Shown piece after piece: positions 37,494 through 45,747 of a DNA stretch of 64,000 nucleotides (positions within the stretch are counted from its first letter, which is position 1; every line of letters begins with the position of its first letter). The notes under the pieces are model-generated. The model ran no database searches, was not told the origin of the DNA, and saw only the letters and a program-made list of their open reading frames with translations. The DNA lies in NCBI RefSeq assembly GCF_900113255.1, contig NZ_FOOR01000005.1, positions 186,001 to 250,000 on the forward strand, in the 5' to 3' direction. The DNA comes from Novosphingobium sp. CF614 (GTDB lineage Bacteria > Pseudomonadota > Alphaproteobacteria > Sphingomonadales > Sphingomonadaceae). Position numbers and translations under genes: made by a program.

Positions 37494-37898
37494 ATGAAGA
37501 TCCGCCAGAACCTCTATATCGACCGCGAACTCAGCGACGCGCTGGAAGCGCTCGCCGTCGGTCCGCGCGGCAACAAGAGCCACCTCGTCAACGACGCGCT
37601 GAAGGACTGGCTGGCGCGCCGGGGAACCAAAGAGGTCGATGACCTTCTGAAGGTTCGCCTCGACCGTCTGACACGCGAACTCGCCGGCGCGCGGCGCGAC
37701 ATCGACGTGCTGCTCGAAAGCCTTTCGCTGTTCGTCCGCTACCAGTTGATGGTGACGGCGCCGCTGCCTGAAGCCGATGCCGCAGCCCGCGCGATCGGCC
37801 GCGACCGGTTCGAGGCGTTCGTCTCGCAGGTCGGCCGCCACCTCGCCGGCGGCACCCGCACGCTGGCGCCCGCCGAACCCGACGGAGCCGCATCATGA
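37494..37898 (+). CDS. Ribbon-helix-helix (CopG-type) regulator in trb operon
   Basis: 134 residues. The N-terminal MKIRQNLYIDRELSDALEAL fits an RHH DNA-binding fold, followed by a helical part. A CopG-family gene stands between traG and trbB in many sphingomonad and rhizobial Trb elements and is assumed to control the operon. The ATG at 37494 is preferred over a longer frame overlapping traG. The stop overlaps trbB by 4 bp. Confidence 0.88.
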   Translation: MKIRQNLYIDRELSDALEALAVGPRGNKSHLVNDALKDWLARRGTKEVDDLLKVRLDRLTRELAGARRDIDVLLESLSLFVRYQLMVTAPLPEADAAARAIGRDRFEAFVSQVGRHLAGGTRTLAPAEPDGAAS

Positions 37899-38896
37899 TG
37901 TCTCCCCAGACGACAAGCGTCTCGGCGGAACGCCGCCGCGCCATGCTGCGTACCGCGATGGGGCCGGCAATTGCCGCCGCGCTCGCCGACCCGCGGGTGA
38001 TCGAGATCATGGTCAATCCCGACGGTGCGCTGCGCGTCGATATCCTCGGCGAAGGCCGTGTCGATACCGACGTGAAGCTCGATGCACCGCAGGTCGAGCG
38101 GATCATCCGGCTGGTGGCGTCCCATGTCCGGTCCGAGGTGCACGGCGACAAGCCTATCGTGTCGGCCGAACTGCCGCCGCTCGGCTCCGGCGCGGGGGAG
38201 CGGTTCGAGGGAATCCTGCCCCCCGTTTCGACCGCACCGTGCTTTTCGGTCCGCAAGCCCGCGGCACGCATCTACACGCTGATGGATTATGTGACCGACG
38301 GCATCATGTCGGCGGAGGCCGCGCGCCTCCTCAGCCTGGCAGTCGTCGATCGCCGCAACATCCTCGTCGCCGGCGGAACCAGTTCGGGCAAGACCACGCT
38401 CGCCAACGCGCTGCTCGCCGAGATGGCCCATCTCGACGAACGGGTGATCCTGATCGAGGACACCCGTGAGTTGCAATCGCCGGCGCGCGACACGGTTGCG
38501 CTCAGGACCCGGGCCGGCGCCGTCACCATGGGCGATCTCGTTCGCTCGACCCTGCGCCTTCGGCCCGATCGCATCATCGTCGGCGAGGTGCGCGGCGGCG
38601 AGGCGCTCGACATGCTCAAGGCCTGGAACACCGGCCATCCCGGCGGGATCGCGACCGTCCACGCCAACAGCGCCGCGTCCGCGCTCTACCGGATCGAACA
38701 GCTCATCCAGGAAGCCGTGGTCACCGTGCCGCGCCGCCTGGTCGCCGACGCGATCGACATGATCGTCTTCATCGCCGGACGCGGCACCGCGCGGCGCATC
38801 GAGACGATCGCCCGCGTCGCCGGGCTCGACGCAGCTGGCGACTACGCCGTCGTCGACCTCACTCCAACACTAACCCCTGACCATGAAGGAGACTGA
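37895..38896 (+). CDS. trbB: Conjugal transfer ATPase TrbB (VirB11-like)
   Basis: 333 residues, hexameric secretion ATPase of the VirB11/PulE family on the cytoplasmic side of the mating pore. Walker A AGGTSSGKTTLANALL near residue 155, the Asp box LIEDTRELQ, Walker B-like region RIIVGEVRGGEALDML and the His box TGHPGGIATVHANS are present. First of the trb structural genes; coupled to the RHH gene by ATGA. Confidence 0.96.
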   Translation: MMSPQTTSVSAERRRAMLRTAMGPAIAAALADPRVIEIMVNPDGALRVDILGEGRVDTDVKLDAPQVERIIRLVASHVRSEVHGDKPIVSAELPPLGSGAGERFEGILPPVSTAPCFSVRKPAARIYTLMDYVTDGIMSAEAARLLSLAVVDRRNILVAGGTSSGKTTLANALLAEMAHLDERVILIEDTRELQSPARDTVALRTRAGAVTMGDLVRSTLRLRPDRIIVGEVRGGEALDMLKAWNTGHPGGIATVHANSAASALYRIEQLIQEAVVTVPRRLVADAIDMIVFIAGRGTARRIETIARVAGLDAAGDYAVVDLTPTLTPDHEGD

Positions 38897-38898
38897 CC

Positions 38899-39234
38899 AT
38901 GAACACGTTTCGAATCCCCTACCGCGACCGCTTCTCCGTCACCGGGCTGATGCTCGGCCTGTCGATCACCATGACCAGCCGCGCCTATGCGAGCGGCGCG
39001 GGCATGCCCTGGGAGCAACCGCTCCAGCAGGTACTGGAGTCGGTCCAGGGACCGGTCGCCAAGATCGTCGCGGTGCTGATCATCATTTCCACAGGGCTGG
39101 CGCTCGCGTTCGGCGAGACCGCCGGGGGTTTTCGCAAGCTCATCCAGATCATCTTCGGCCTGTCGATCGCGTTCGCGGCCTCGAGTTTCTTCCTGTCCTT
39201 CTTCAGCTTCGGCGGCGGGGCGCTCGTCGCGTGA
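38899..39234 (+). CDS. trbC: Conjugal transfer pilin TrbC (VirB2-like)
   Basis: 111 residues. A leader with membrane segment (LMLGLSITMTSRAYAS) ends in a likely signal-peptidase site near residue 32-34. Two further hydrophobic helices follow (IVAVLIIISTGLALAF and IIFGLSIAFAASSFFL), as in the cyclic TrbC/VirB2 pilins. It starts 2 bp after trbB and overlaps trbD by 4 bp. Confidence 0.93.
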   Translation: MNTFRIPYRDRFSVTGLMLGLSITMTSRAYASGAGMPWEQPLQQVLESVQGPVAKIVAVLIIISTGLALAFGETAGGFRKLIQIIFGLSIAFAASSFFLSFFSFGGGALVA

Positions 39235-39491
39235 GCCATATCGAGGGATTCGAGGCGCCGATCCACGCCAGCCTGGGGCAAGCCATCCTGCTCGGTGGCG
39301 CGCCCCGCGGCATCGCGATCGTCAACGGCACGATCGCTGCTGCGGTCGGGCTCGGCTTGCAGCAATGGCTGGTCGGGATCGCGATCTGGGCGATCGGCCA
39401 CAGCATCGCAGTGTTCGCGGCCCGCCGCGACCCCGACTTCGTGCCCGTGCTGCTCCGCCATCTGCGCCAGAAAGGATATCTGGCATGCTGA
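39231..39491 (+). CDS. trbD: Conjugal transfer protein TrbD (VirB3-like)
   Basis: 86 residues. It shows the VirB3 pattern: a short polar start (GFEAPIHASLGQAILLGG), two hydrophobic segments and a polar C-terminus (DPDFVPVLLRHLRQKGYL). The GTG start at 39231 overlaps the trbC stop (GTGA). The open frame extends further upstream without similarity. The 3' end overlaps trbE by 7 bp. Confidence 0.92.
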   Translation: MSHIEGFEAPIHASLGQAILLGGAPRGIAIVNGTIAAAVGLGLQQWLVGIAIWAIGHSIAVFAARRDPDFVPVLLRHLRQKGYLAC

Positions 39492-41923
39492 ACCTCGCGG
39501 AATATCGGTCGCGTGCCGACCGGTTCGCCGACCATCTACCATGGGCAGCTCTGGTCGCACCCGGCGTCATCCTCAACAAGGACGGCAGCTTCCAGCGCAG
39601 CTTCGCCTTTCGCGGTCCCGATCTCGAAAGCGCGACCGAGGCCGAACTGGTGTCGGCCTGCGCCCGGGCGAACAATGTACTGAAACGGCTCGGCTCGGGC
39701 TGGGCCTTGTTCTTCGAGGCCGAACGGCGCGACGCGCTCGGCTATCCCGATGGCGCCTTTCCCGACGCGGCGTCCTGGCTCGTCGAGCAGGAACGGCGCG
39801 CCGGCTTCGAAGCCGAGGGCCAGCATTTCGAGAGTATCTATCACGGCACGCTGGTCTGGCTACCGCCCGCCGACAGCAGCGACGCGGCGGGACGGACGCT
39901 GGTCGAGCGGCCTGACGACGCGAAAGGCCGGGACTGGCACGCCAGCCTCGCCGGCTTCATCGCCGAGACCGATCGCGTGCTCGATCTCCTGTCGGGCTTC
40001 ATGCCCGAGGTGCGGCCCTTAAGCGACGCCGAGACGCTGACCTATCTCCACGGCACCGTTTCCAGCCGTCGTCACCCGGTCGCCGTGCCGGAAACACCAA
40101 TCTATCTCGATGCGCTGCTCGCCGACACGCCGCTGGTCGGCGGGCTGGAGCCCATGCTCGGAGCGAGCCATCTGCGCACGCTGACGGTGCTGGGATTCCC
40201 GAACCTCAGCCGGCCGGGTATCCTCGACGCGCTCAACCATCAGGATTTCGGCTACCGCTGGGTCACGCGCTTCATCGCGCTCGACAAGACCGATGCGACC
40301 AAGGCGCTGACCAAGATCCGCCGGCAATGGTTCAACAAGCGCAAGTCGATCACCGCGCTGCTGCGCGAGGTGATGTACAACCAGCCCGTCCAGCTTCTCG
40401 ACAGCGATGCCGACAACAAGGTGGTCGATGCCGATCTCGCTCTGCAGGCGCTCGGTGGCGATCACGTCGCCTTCGGCTATCTGACCACGACGATCACGGT
40501 GTCGGACGCCGATCGTGCCCGCGCTGAGGACAAGGTCCGCGCGGTCGAGCGGATCGTCAACGGCCTCGGGTTCACAGCCAAGCGCGAAGGCGTCAACGCG
40601 ATCGAGGCGTGGCTGTCGTCGCTGCCCGGCCAGGCCTACGCTAATGTGCGCCAGCCGCTGGTTCACACCCTCAACCTCGCCCATCTCATGCCGCTGTCCT
40701 CGGTCTGGGCAGGCCCGACGGAAAACCGGCATCTCGGCGGGCCGCCGCTGCTCTACGCCCAGACCAGCGGATCGACGCCGTTTCGCCTCTCGACCCATGT
40801 CGGCGATGTCGGCCATATGCTCGTCGTCGGCCCGACTGGTGCTGGCAAGTCGGTGCTGCTGGCGCTGATCGCGTTGCAGTTCCGGCGCTATGCCGGCTCC
40901 CAGCTCTATATCTTCGACAAGGGCTATTCGGCGCGCGCGGCGGTGCTGGCGATGGGCGGCGCGCATCATGCCCTCGGTCTCGGCGCGGACAGCGGCGACA
41001 CCCTGGCGTTCCAGCCGCTGCGCCGAATCGACGATGCCGGCGAGCGGAGCTGGGCGGCGGAATGGATCGCGGCGCTGCTGGCGCACGAGAAGGTCATCGT
41101 TACCCCCGAGGTGAAGGACGCCGTCTGGTCGGCGCTCGGCAGTCTCGCGTCGGCACCTCCCGAGGAGCGCACGCTGACCGGGCTCGCCATGCTGCTCCAA
41201 TCGAATGCGCTGCGCACCGCGCTCACCGCCTATACCCTCGACGGCCCCTATGGCCGGCTCCTCGACGCGGCGGAACAGCATCTCGCTCTCGCCGACGTCC
41301 AGTGCTTCGAGACCGAGTCGCTCATGGGACAGGCCGGCGTCGTCGCCCCGGTGTTGACCTACCTGTTCCACTGCCTCGAGGAGCGCTTCGACGGGCGACC
41401 GACATTGCTGGTGCTCGACGAGGCATGGATCTTCCTCGACCATCCGCTCTTCGCCGCGCGCATCCGCGAATGGCTGAAGACGCTGCGCAAGAAAAACGTC
41501 GCGGTGCTGTTCGCGACACAGAGCCTGGCGGACATCGCCGACAGCAGCATCGCGCCGGCCATCATCGAAAGCTGCCCGCAGCGCATATTGCTGCCCAACG
41601 ACCGCGCGATCGAACCGCAGTCGCGCACCGCCTATGAGCGGTTCGGCCTCAACGACCGGCAGATCGAGCTGGTCAGCCGCGCCACACCCAAGCGGCATTA
41701 TTATCTGCAATCCGCACGCGGCAACCGCCTGTTCGAACTGGGCCTTGGGCCGATCGCGCTGGCACTATGCGGCGCCTCCGATCCCGCGACCCAGGCACGC
41801 ATCGACGCGCTACTGGCCGAGCACGGCCCCGAGGATTTCGCGGCGCGCTTCCTTGAAGGAGCCGGCCTCGATTGGGCCGCCGGCCTCCTCCCCGACTTTC
41901 CTGTCCCCCAAGCCAAGGAGTAA
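39485..41923 (+). CDS. trbE: Conjugal transfer ATPase TrbE (VirB4-like)
   Basis: 812 residues, the largest ATPase of the channel. Seen are the N-terminal domain (MLNLAEYRSRADRFADHLPW), Walker A VVGPTGAGKSVLLALI near residue 448, Walker B LLVLDEAWIFLDHPLF near residue 640, and VLFATQSLADIADSSI. The ATG at 39485 matches TrbE N-termini; a longer frame to 39365 runs through trbD. Confidence 0.96.
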   Translation: MLNLAEYRSRADRFADHLPWAALVAPGVILNKDGSFQRSFAFRGPDLESATEAELVSACARANNVLKRLGSGWALFFEAERRDALGYPDGAFPDAASWLVEQERRAGFEAEGQHFESIYHGTLVWLPPADSSDAAGRTLVERPDDAKGRDWHASLAGFIAETDRVLDLLSGFMPEVRPLSDAETLTYLHGTVSSRRHPVAVPETPIYLDALLADTPLVGGLEPMLGASHLRTLTVLGFPNLSRPGILDALNHQDFGYRWVTRFIALDKTDATKALTKIRRQWFNKRKSITALLREVMYNQPVQLLDSDADNKVVDADLALQALGGDHVAFGYLTTTITVSDADRARAEDKVRAVERIVNGLGFTAKREGVNAIEAWLSSLPGQAYANVRQPLVHTLNLAHLMPLSSVWAGPTENRHLGGPPLLYAQTSGSTPFRLSTHVGDVGHMLVVGPTGAGKSVLLALIALQFRRYAGSQLYIFDKGYSARAAVLAMGGAHHALGLGADSGDTLAFQPLRRIDDAGERSWAAEWIAALLAHEKVIVTPEVKDAVWSALGSLASAPPEERTLTGLAMLLQSNALRTALTAYTLDGPYGRLLDAAEQHLALADVQCFETESLMGQAGVVAPVLTYLFHCLEERFDGRPTLLVLDEAWIFLDHPLFAARIREWLKTLRKKNVAVLFATQSLADIADSSIAPAIIESCPQRILLPNDRAIEPQSRTAYERFGLNDRQIELVSRATPKRHYYLQSARGNRLFELGLGPIALALCGASDPATQARIDALLAEHGPEDFAARFLEGAGLDWAAGLLPDFPVPQAKE

Positions 41924-41929
41924 AATGTG

Positions 41930-42676
41930 ATGCGTATCCCAATCCGCAAATATCTGGTCGCGACCGCGCTCGGGGCCGGCGCTGTCGGTTCGCTGGCCTG
42001 TGCATTGATCGTGCCGAGCGCGCCCGCCCACGCCCAGTTCACCGTGTTCGATCCGAGCAACTACAGCCAGAACCTGCTCACCGCCGCGCGAACCCTCCAG
42101 CAGATCAACAATCAGATCCAGTCGCTCCAGAACGAAGCGCAGATGCTGACCAACCAGGCGAAGAACCTGACTCGCATCGATTTCCCCCAGCTTCAGCAAC
42201 TCACCCAGAACCTGCGAGCGATCGACCGGCTGATGGCACAGGCCCAGGGGATCGATTTCCGGATCGACGGCCTCGACCAGCAGTTCAGCCGCCTGTTTCC
42301 GAACGACTTCAACCAGGCACTGACCACCAACCAGCGCGTGATCGATGCGAAGGCGCGGCTCGATGCCGCAATGGCCGGGTACCGGCAGACGATGGGCGTC
42401 CAGTCCCAGGTGGTCGCGAACGTCCAGGCCGACGCAAATGCGATGAGTGGCATCGTTGCGCAGAGCCAGGGAGCACAAGGTTCGCTCCAGGCGCAACAGG
42501 CGACCAACCAGTTGCTCGCGCTGACCGCCAAGCAGCAGTTCCAGATCCAGAACCTGATGGCGGCCCAATACCGCGCCGAAGCCATGGAATCGGCGCGCCG
42601 CGCCCAGGCCGAGGCCGAGGGACGTGCCGCCACGACGAAGTTCCTCGGTACCGGCTCCGCCTACACACCCCAGTAG
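41930..42676 (+). CDS. trbJ: Conjugal transfer protein TrbJ (VirB5-like)
   Basis: 248 residues. A signal peptide (hydrophobic residues ~10-30 ending SAPAHAQ) is followed by FTVFDPSNYSQNLLTAARTL and long Gln-rich helices, as expected for the minor pilus subunit TrbJ/VirB5. An AAGGAG ribosome site precedes the ATG at 41930; a GTG three bases upstream is in frame too. Confidence 0.94.
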   Translation: MRIPIRKYLVATALGAGAVGSLACALIVPSAPAHAQFTVFDPSNYSQNLLTAARTLQQINNQIQSLQNEAQMLTNQAKNLTRIDFPQLQQLTQNLRAIDRLMAQAQGIDFRIDGLDQQFSRLFPNDFNQALTTNQRVIDAKARLDAAMAGYRQTMGVQSQVVANVQADANAMSGIVAQSQGAQGSLQAQQATNQLLALTAKQQFQIQNLMAAQYRAEAMESARRAQAEAEGRAATTKFLGTGSAYTPQ

Positions 42677-42692
42677 TCGGACGCCGGCCAGG

Positions 42693-42760
42693 CGGCGGCG
42701 GTTTCGCCTCCCGCCGCCGTCGCCGCGGGGCGCGTGATGCTCCCCCTGCGCGCCCCGCGG
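42693..42760 (+). promoter_or_regulatory. Two strong hairpins in the trbJ-trbL gap (trbK position)
   Basis: A 9-bp stem (CGGCGGCGG 42693-42701 with CCGCCGCCG 42711-42719) is followed at once by a perfect 12-bp stem (CCGCGGGGCGCG 42723-42734 with CGCGCCCCGCGG 42749-42760). They fill the 107-bp gap where trbK normally lies. They may attenuate or process the trb transcript. Confidence 0.7.
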
Positions 42761-42783
42761 CACCCTCTTGATGGAAGAGTGAA

Positions 42784-44088
42784 GTGAACGACCTCAGCGT
42801 CATCGACCGGTTCATGCAGGCCTTCATCCGCTATATCGACAGCGGGTTCGGGCTGCTGGGCGGCGACGTCCACTTCCTGACCGCGACCCTGATCGGCATC
42901 GACATCACGCTGGCTGGCCTGTTCTGGGCAATGGGCGGCGAAGACAATGTCATCGGCCGCTTCCTCAAGAAGATCCTCTACATCGGCGCGTTCGCGTTCA
43001 TCCTGAACAGCTTCTCGACCCTTGCCGACATCATCTTCAAGTCCTTCGCGCAGGCCGGGCTGACCGCCGGGGGCGGAACCCTGTCGGCGGACGATCTGCT
43101 CAAGCCCGGCCGCGTCGCCTCGACCGGATTCTCGGCCGCGTGGCCGCTGCTCCAGCAGGCGTCGAGCATGATGGGGTTCGTCAGCTTCTTCGAGAATTTC
43201 CTGACGATCGCGGTGCTGCTGTTCGCCTGGGTGATCGTCATCCTCGCCTTCTTCATCCTCGCCGTGCAGATGTTCGTGACGATTATCGAGTTCAAATTGA
43301 CCTCGCTGGCCGGCTTCATCCTCGTGCCCTTCGCGCTCTGGAATCGCACCAGCTTCCTGGCCGAACGCGTGCTCGGCAACGTCGTCTCGTCGGGTATCAA
43401 GGTCATGGTGCTCGCCGTGATCGTCGGCATCGGCTCCAATTTCTTCGCCGAGTTCACGACCTCGATGCAGGGACAGGAACCCGATCTCGGCGCCGCGATG
43501 AGCCTGACGCTCGGCGCGCTCGCGCTGTTCGGCCTCGGCATTTTCGGTCCCGGCATCGCTTCGGGCCTCGTCGCCGGCGCGCCGCAGCTCGGTGCCGGCG
43601 CCGCGCTCGGTACAGCCGTCGGCGCAGCGGGCGTTACCATGCTTGCCGGCGGCGCTACGATCGGCGCGGCCCGTGCGGTCGGCGGTGCTGCGCTCGGTGC
43701 GATCCGGGCCGGCACGACCATGGGTTCGGCGGCTTCGGCCTCCTACCAGCTCGGCCAGACGGCGGCCGGATCGTCGAGCGTCGGCGCTGGCATCGGCGGC
43801 ATGGCGCAGGCGGCCGGCAATACAGTTCGCCAGAAGGCCTCGGCAGCGCTGGGCTTGTCGGAAGCCGCCGAGCGCGGCCGCGACGCCGCCTGGTCCGCTC
43901 TCAATGGCGGCGCCGGTTCTACCGGATCAGCTCCGGACGCCGGCAGCGATGGCGCACCGTCCTGGGCACGCTCGCTGCGCCGCCAGCAGGACGCCCGTCA
44001 CCACCGCCATGTCGCCATGCAGACGCTGAAGGAAGGCGATCGCGGCGGCGCCTCCGCCACCCCCGACATCAAGGAAAGGGAAGATTGA
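42784..44088 (+). CDS. trbL: Conjugal transfer protein TrbL (VirB6-like)
   Basis: 434 residues, polytopic inner-membrane channel component. Five or more hydrophobic segments lie between residues 20 and 265 (for example FLTATLIGIDITLAGLFWAM and LLFAWVIVILAFFILAVQMF). An Ala/Gly-rich stretch follows to residue ~345, then a polar tail (ARSLRRQQDARHHRH). The GTG start at 42784 lies 8 bp behind GATGGAAG. Confidence 0.94.
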   Translation: MNDLSVIDRFMQAFIRYIDSGFGLLGGDVHFLTATLIGIDITLAGLFWAMGGEDNVIGRFLKKILYIGAFAFILNSFSTLADIIFKSFAQAGLTAGGGTLSADDLLKPGRVASTGFSAAWPLLQQASSMMGFVSFFENFLTIAVLLFAWVIVILAFFILAVQMFVTIIEFKLTSLAGFILVPFALWNRTSFLAERVLGNVVSSGIKVMVLAVIVGIGSNFFAEFTTSMQGQEPDLGAAMSLTLGALALFGLGIFGPGIASGLVAGAPQLGAGAALGTAVGAAGVTMLAGGATIGAARAVGGAALGAIRAGTTMGSAASASYQLGQTAAGSSSVGAGIGGMAQAAGNTVRQKASAALGLSEAAERGRDAAWSALNGGAGSTGSAPDAGSDGAPSWARSLRRQQDARHHRHVAMQTLKEGDRGGASATPDIKERED

Positions 44089-44091
44089 GCC

Positions 44092-44118
44092 ATGATCTTC
44101 AAGCCCCATGATCTTTAA
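44092..44118 (+). CDS. Eight-codon mini-ORF overlapping the trbF start
   Basis: The trbF start region is duplicated: CATGATCTTCAAGCCC is followed directly by CATGATCTTTAAACGC (16-bp period). The first ATG (44092) encodes MIFKPHDL and stops inside trbF. The ribosome site AAGGAAAGGGAAG (44071-44083) is well spaced for this ATG rather than for trbF at 44108. It may couple or limit trbF translation, or be a recent duplication. Confidence 0.4.
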   Translation: MIFKPHDL

Positions 44119-44908
44119 ACGCGCTGTCCAGCGCTACGCGCAAACGCCCGAGCCCGAGACGCCCTATCAACGCGCCGGCCAGGTCTGGGACGACCGCATC
44201 GGCTCGGCCCGCGTCCAGGCCCGCAACTGGCGATTGATGGCGTTCGGCACGCTGTCGCTGTCGACCGCCATGTCGGGTGCGCTCATCTGGCAATCGCTGC
44301 AAAGCCGGGTCACGCCTTATGTCGTCGAGGTCGATCGCCTCGGCGAGGCCCGGGCGGTGACCGAGGCCGAAGCGGGCTATCACCCGACTGATCCCCAGAT
44401 CGCGTGGCATCTGGCGAAGTTCATCGAGAATGTCCGCGGGGTCTCGCTCGACCCGGTGTTGATGCGCCGCGATTGGCTGTCCGCCTATGACTTCACCACC
44501 ACGCGGGGGAGCCAGTTCCTCGGCGACTATGCCCGTGCTGCTGACCCCTTCGCCAAAATCGGCGAGCGCACCGTGTCCGTCCAGGTGACCAGCGTCGTCC
44601 GGGCATCGGATCGCTCGTTCCAGGTGAAATGGACCGAGGCGGCCTATGAGCGAGGGAGCGAGGCAGGTTCCTCCCACTGGACCGGCATCCTGACGATCCT
44701 GACGAAGCCGCCGGCATCGACCGACACGCTCCGGAAGAACCCGCTCGGCATCTATATCGACGCAATCGACTGGAGTCGCGAACTCGAGCCTGCGGCATCG
44801 GCAACTCCCGCGCGCACCAAGCAGCCGCCGAGCAACGTGCCGCTCGGCTCGCCGCTCGACCCGAACCTTGCCGCTCAACCGACCGTCAATACGGAGACCC
44901 AGCCATGA
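44108..44908 (+). CDS. trbF: Conjugal transfer protein TrbF (VirB8-like)
   Basis: 266 residues. The short cytoplasmic N-terminus (MIFKRAVQRYAQTPEPETPY) is followed by one membrane segment (LMAFGTLSLSTAMSGALIW) and the periplasmic VirB8 domain (VTPYVVEVDRLGEARAV; FQVKWTEAAYERG). The C-terminus is Pro/Thr-rich. The start at 44108 reads through the second copy of a duplicated start region. The stop overlaps trbG by 4 bp. Confidence 0.94.
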   Translation: MIFKRAVQRYAQTPEPETPYQRAGQVWDDRIGSARVQARNWRLMAFGTLSLSTAMSGALIWQSLQSRVTPYVVEVDRLGEARAVTEAEAGYHPTDPQIAWHLAKFIENVRGVSLDPVLMRRDWLSAYDFTTTRGSQFLGDYARAADPFAKIGERTVSVQVTSVVRASDRSFQVKWTEAAYERGSEAGSSHWTGILTILTKPPASTDTLRKNPLGIYIDAIDWSRELEPAASATPARTKQPPSNVPLGSPLDPNLAAQPTVNTETQP

Positions 44909-45747
44909 CTAGAACTCTCGCAGCCGCCGCGCTGCTGGCGCCTTGCCTGATCCTTGCTGCCCAACCCGCAGAGGCGACCACACACAAGACGACGCCGGTC
45001 GCCGCGGCCAACCGCGCGGCGACAATCGAACCCGTCGCGCAGGGCTTCATAAACGCCGCGCAGGTCTATCCGTTTGCCGACGGCGCCATCTACCATGTCA
45101 TCACCGCGCCCGAGCGGGTGACCGACATCGCGCTGCAACCGGGTGAGACGCTGGTGGCAGTGGCCAGTGGCGACACGGTGCGCTGGGTGATCGGCGATAC
45201 CACCAGCGGGTCCGGCGCGGAGAAGCGGACCCATATATTGGTGAAGCCATTCACGGCCGGCCTGTCCACCAATCTTGTGATCACGACCGACCGGCGCAGC
45301 TATCATATCGCGCTGACCAGCCTGACGAAGACGGCGATGGCGGCGCTCTCCTGGACCTATCCCCAGGACGCGCTGATCGCATTGAAGCGCGCCGCCGTAG
45401 CGACCGAGGCGGCGGCTCCGGTCGCGGCCGGGATCGAGGTCGAGCAACTCCATTTCAACTATGCCGTATCGGGCGATCGACCGGCCTGGCGGCCGTTTCG
45501 TGCTTTCGACGACGGCCGCCAGACCTTCATCGAGTTCCCGGCGACGCTGGCTGTCGGCGAGGCGCCGCCGATCTTCCTGGTGGACGGGAAAGGCGAGGCC
45601 CAACTCGTCAACTATCGCGTGAAGGGCCGCTTCTATGTCGTCGATCGCATCTTTGACGTCGCCGAGCTTCGCCTTGGGACAAAGCACCAGCAGGTCGTTC
45701 GCATCAGCCGGGTGGCGGACGGCGCGCCCATGCGGAGGGGATCATGA
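44905..45747 (+). CDS. trbG: Conjugal transfer protein TrbG (VirB9-like)
   Basis: 280 residues. A signal peptide ends near AQPAEA (residue ~25). The VirB9 domain shows YPFADGAIYHVITAPERVTDIALQPGE (outlined) and later LHFNYAVSGDRPAWRPFRAFDDG, with DGKGEAQLVNYRVKGRFYVVDR near the end. It forms the outer-membrane part of the channel with TrbI and TrbH-like partners. No trbH was found. It overlaps trbI by 4 bp. Confidence 0.95.
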   Translation: MTRTLAAAALLAPCLILAAQPAEATTHKTTPVAAANRAATIEPVAQGFINAAQVYPFADGAIYHVITAPERVTDIALQPGETLVAVASGDTVRWVIGDTTSGSGAEKRTHILVKPFTAGLSTNLVITTDRRSYHIALTSLTKTAMAALSWTYPQDALIALKRAAVATEAAAPVAAGIEVEQLHFNYAVSGDRPAWRPFRAFDDGRQTFIEFPATLAVGEAPPIFLVDGKGEAQLVNYRVKGRFYVVDRIFDVAELRLGTKHQQVVRISRVADGAPMRRGS

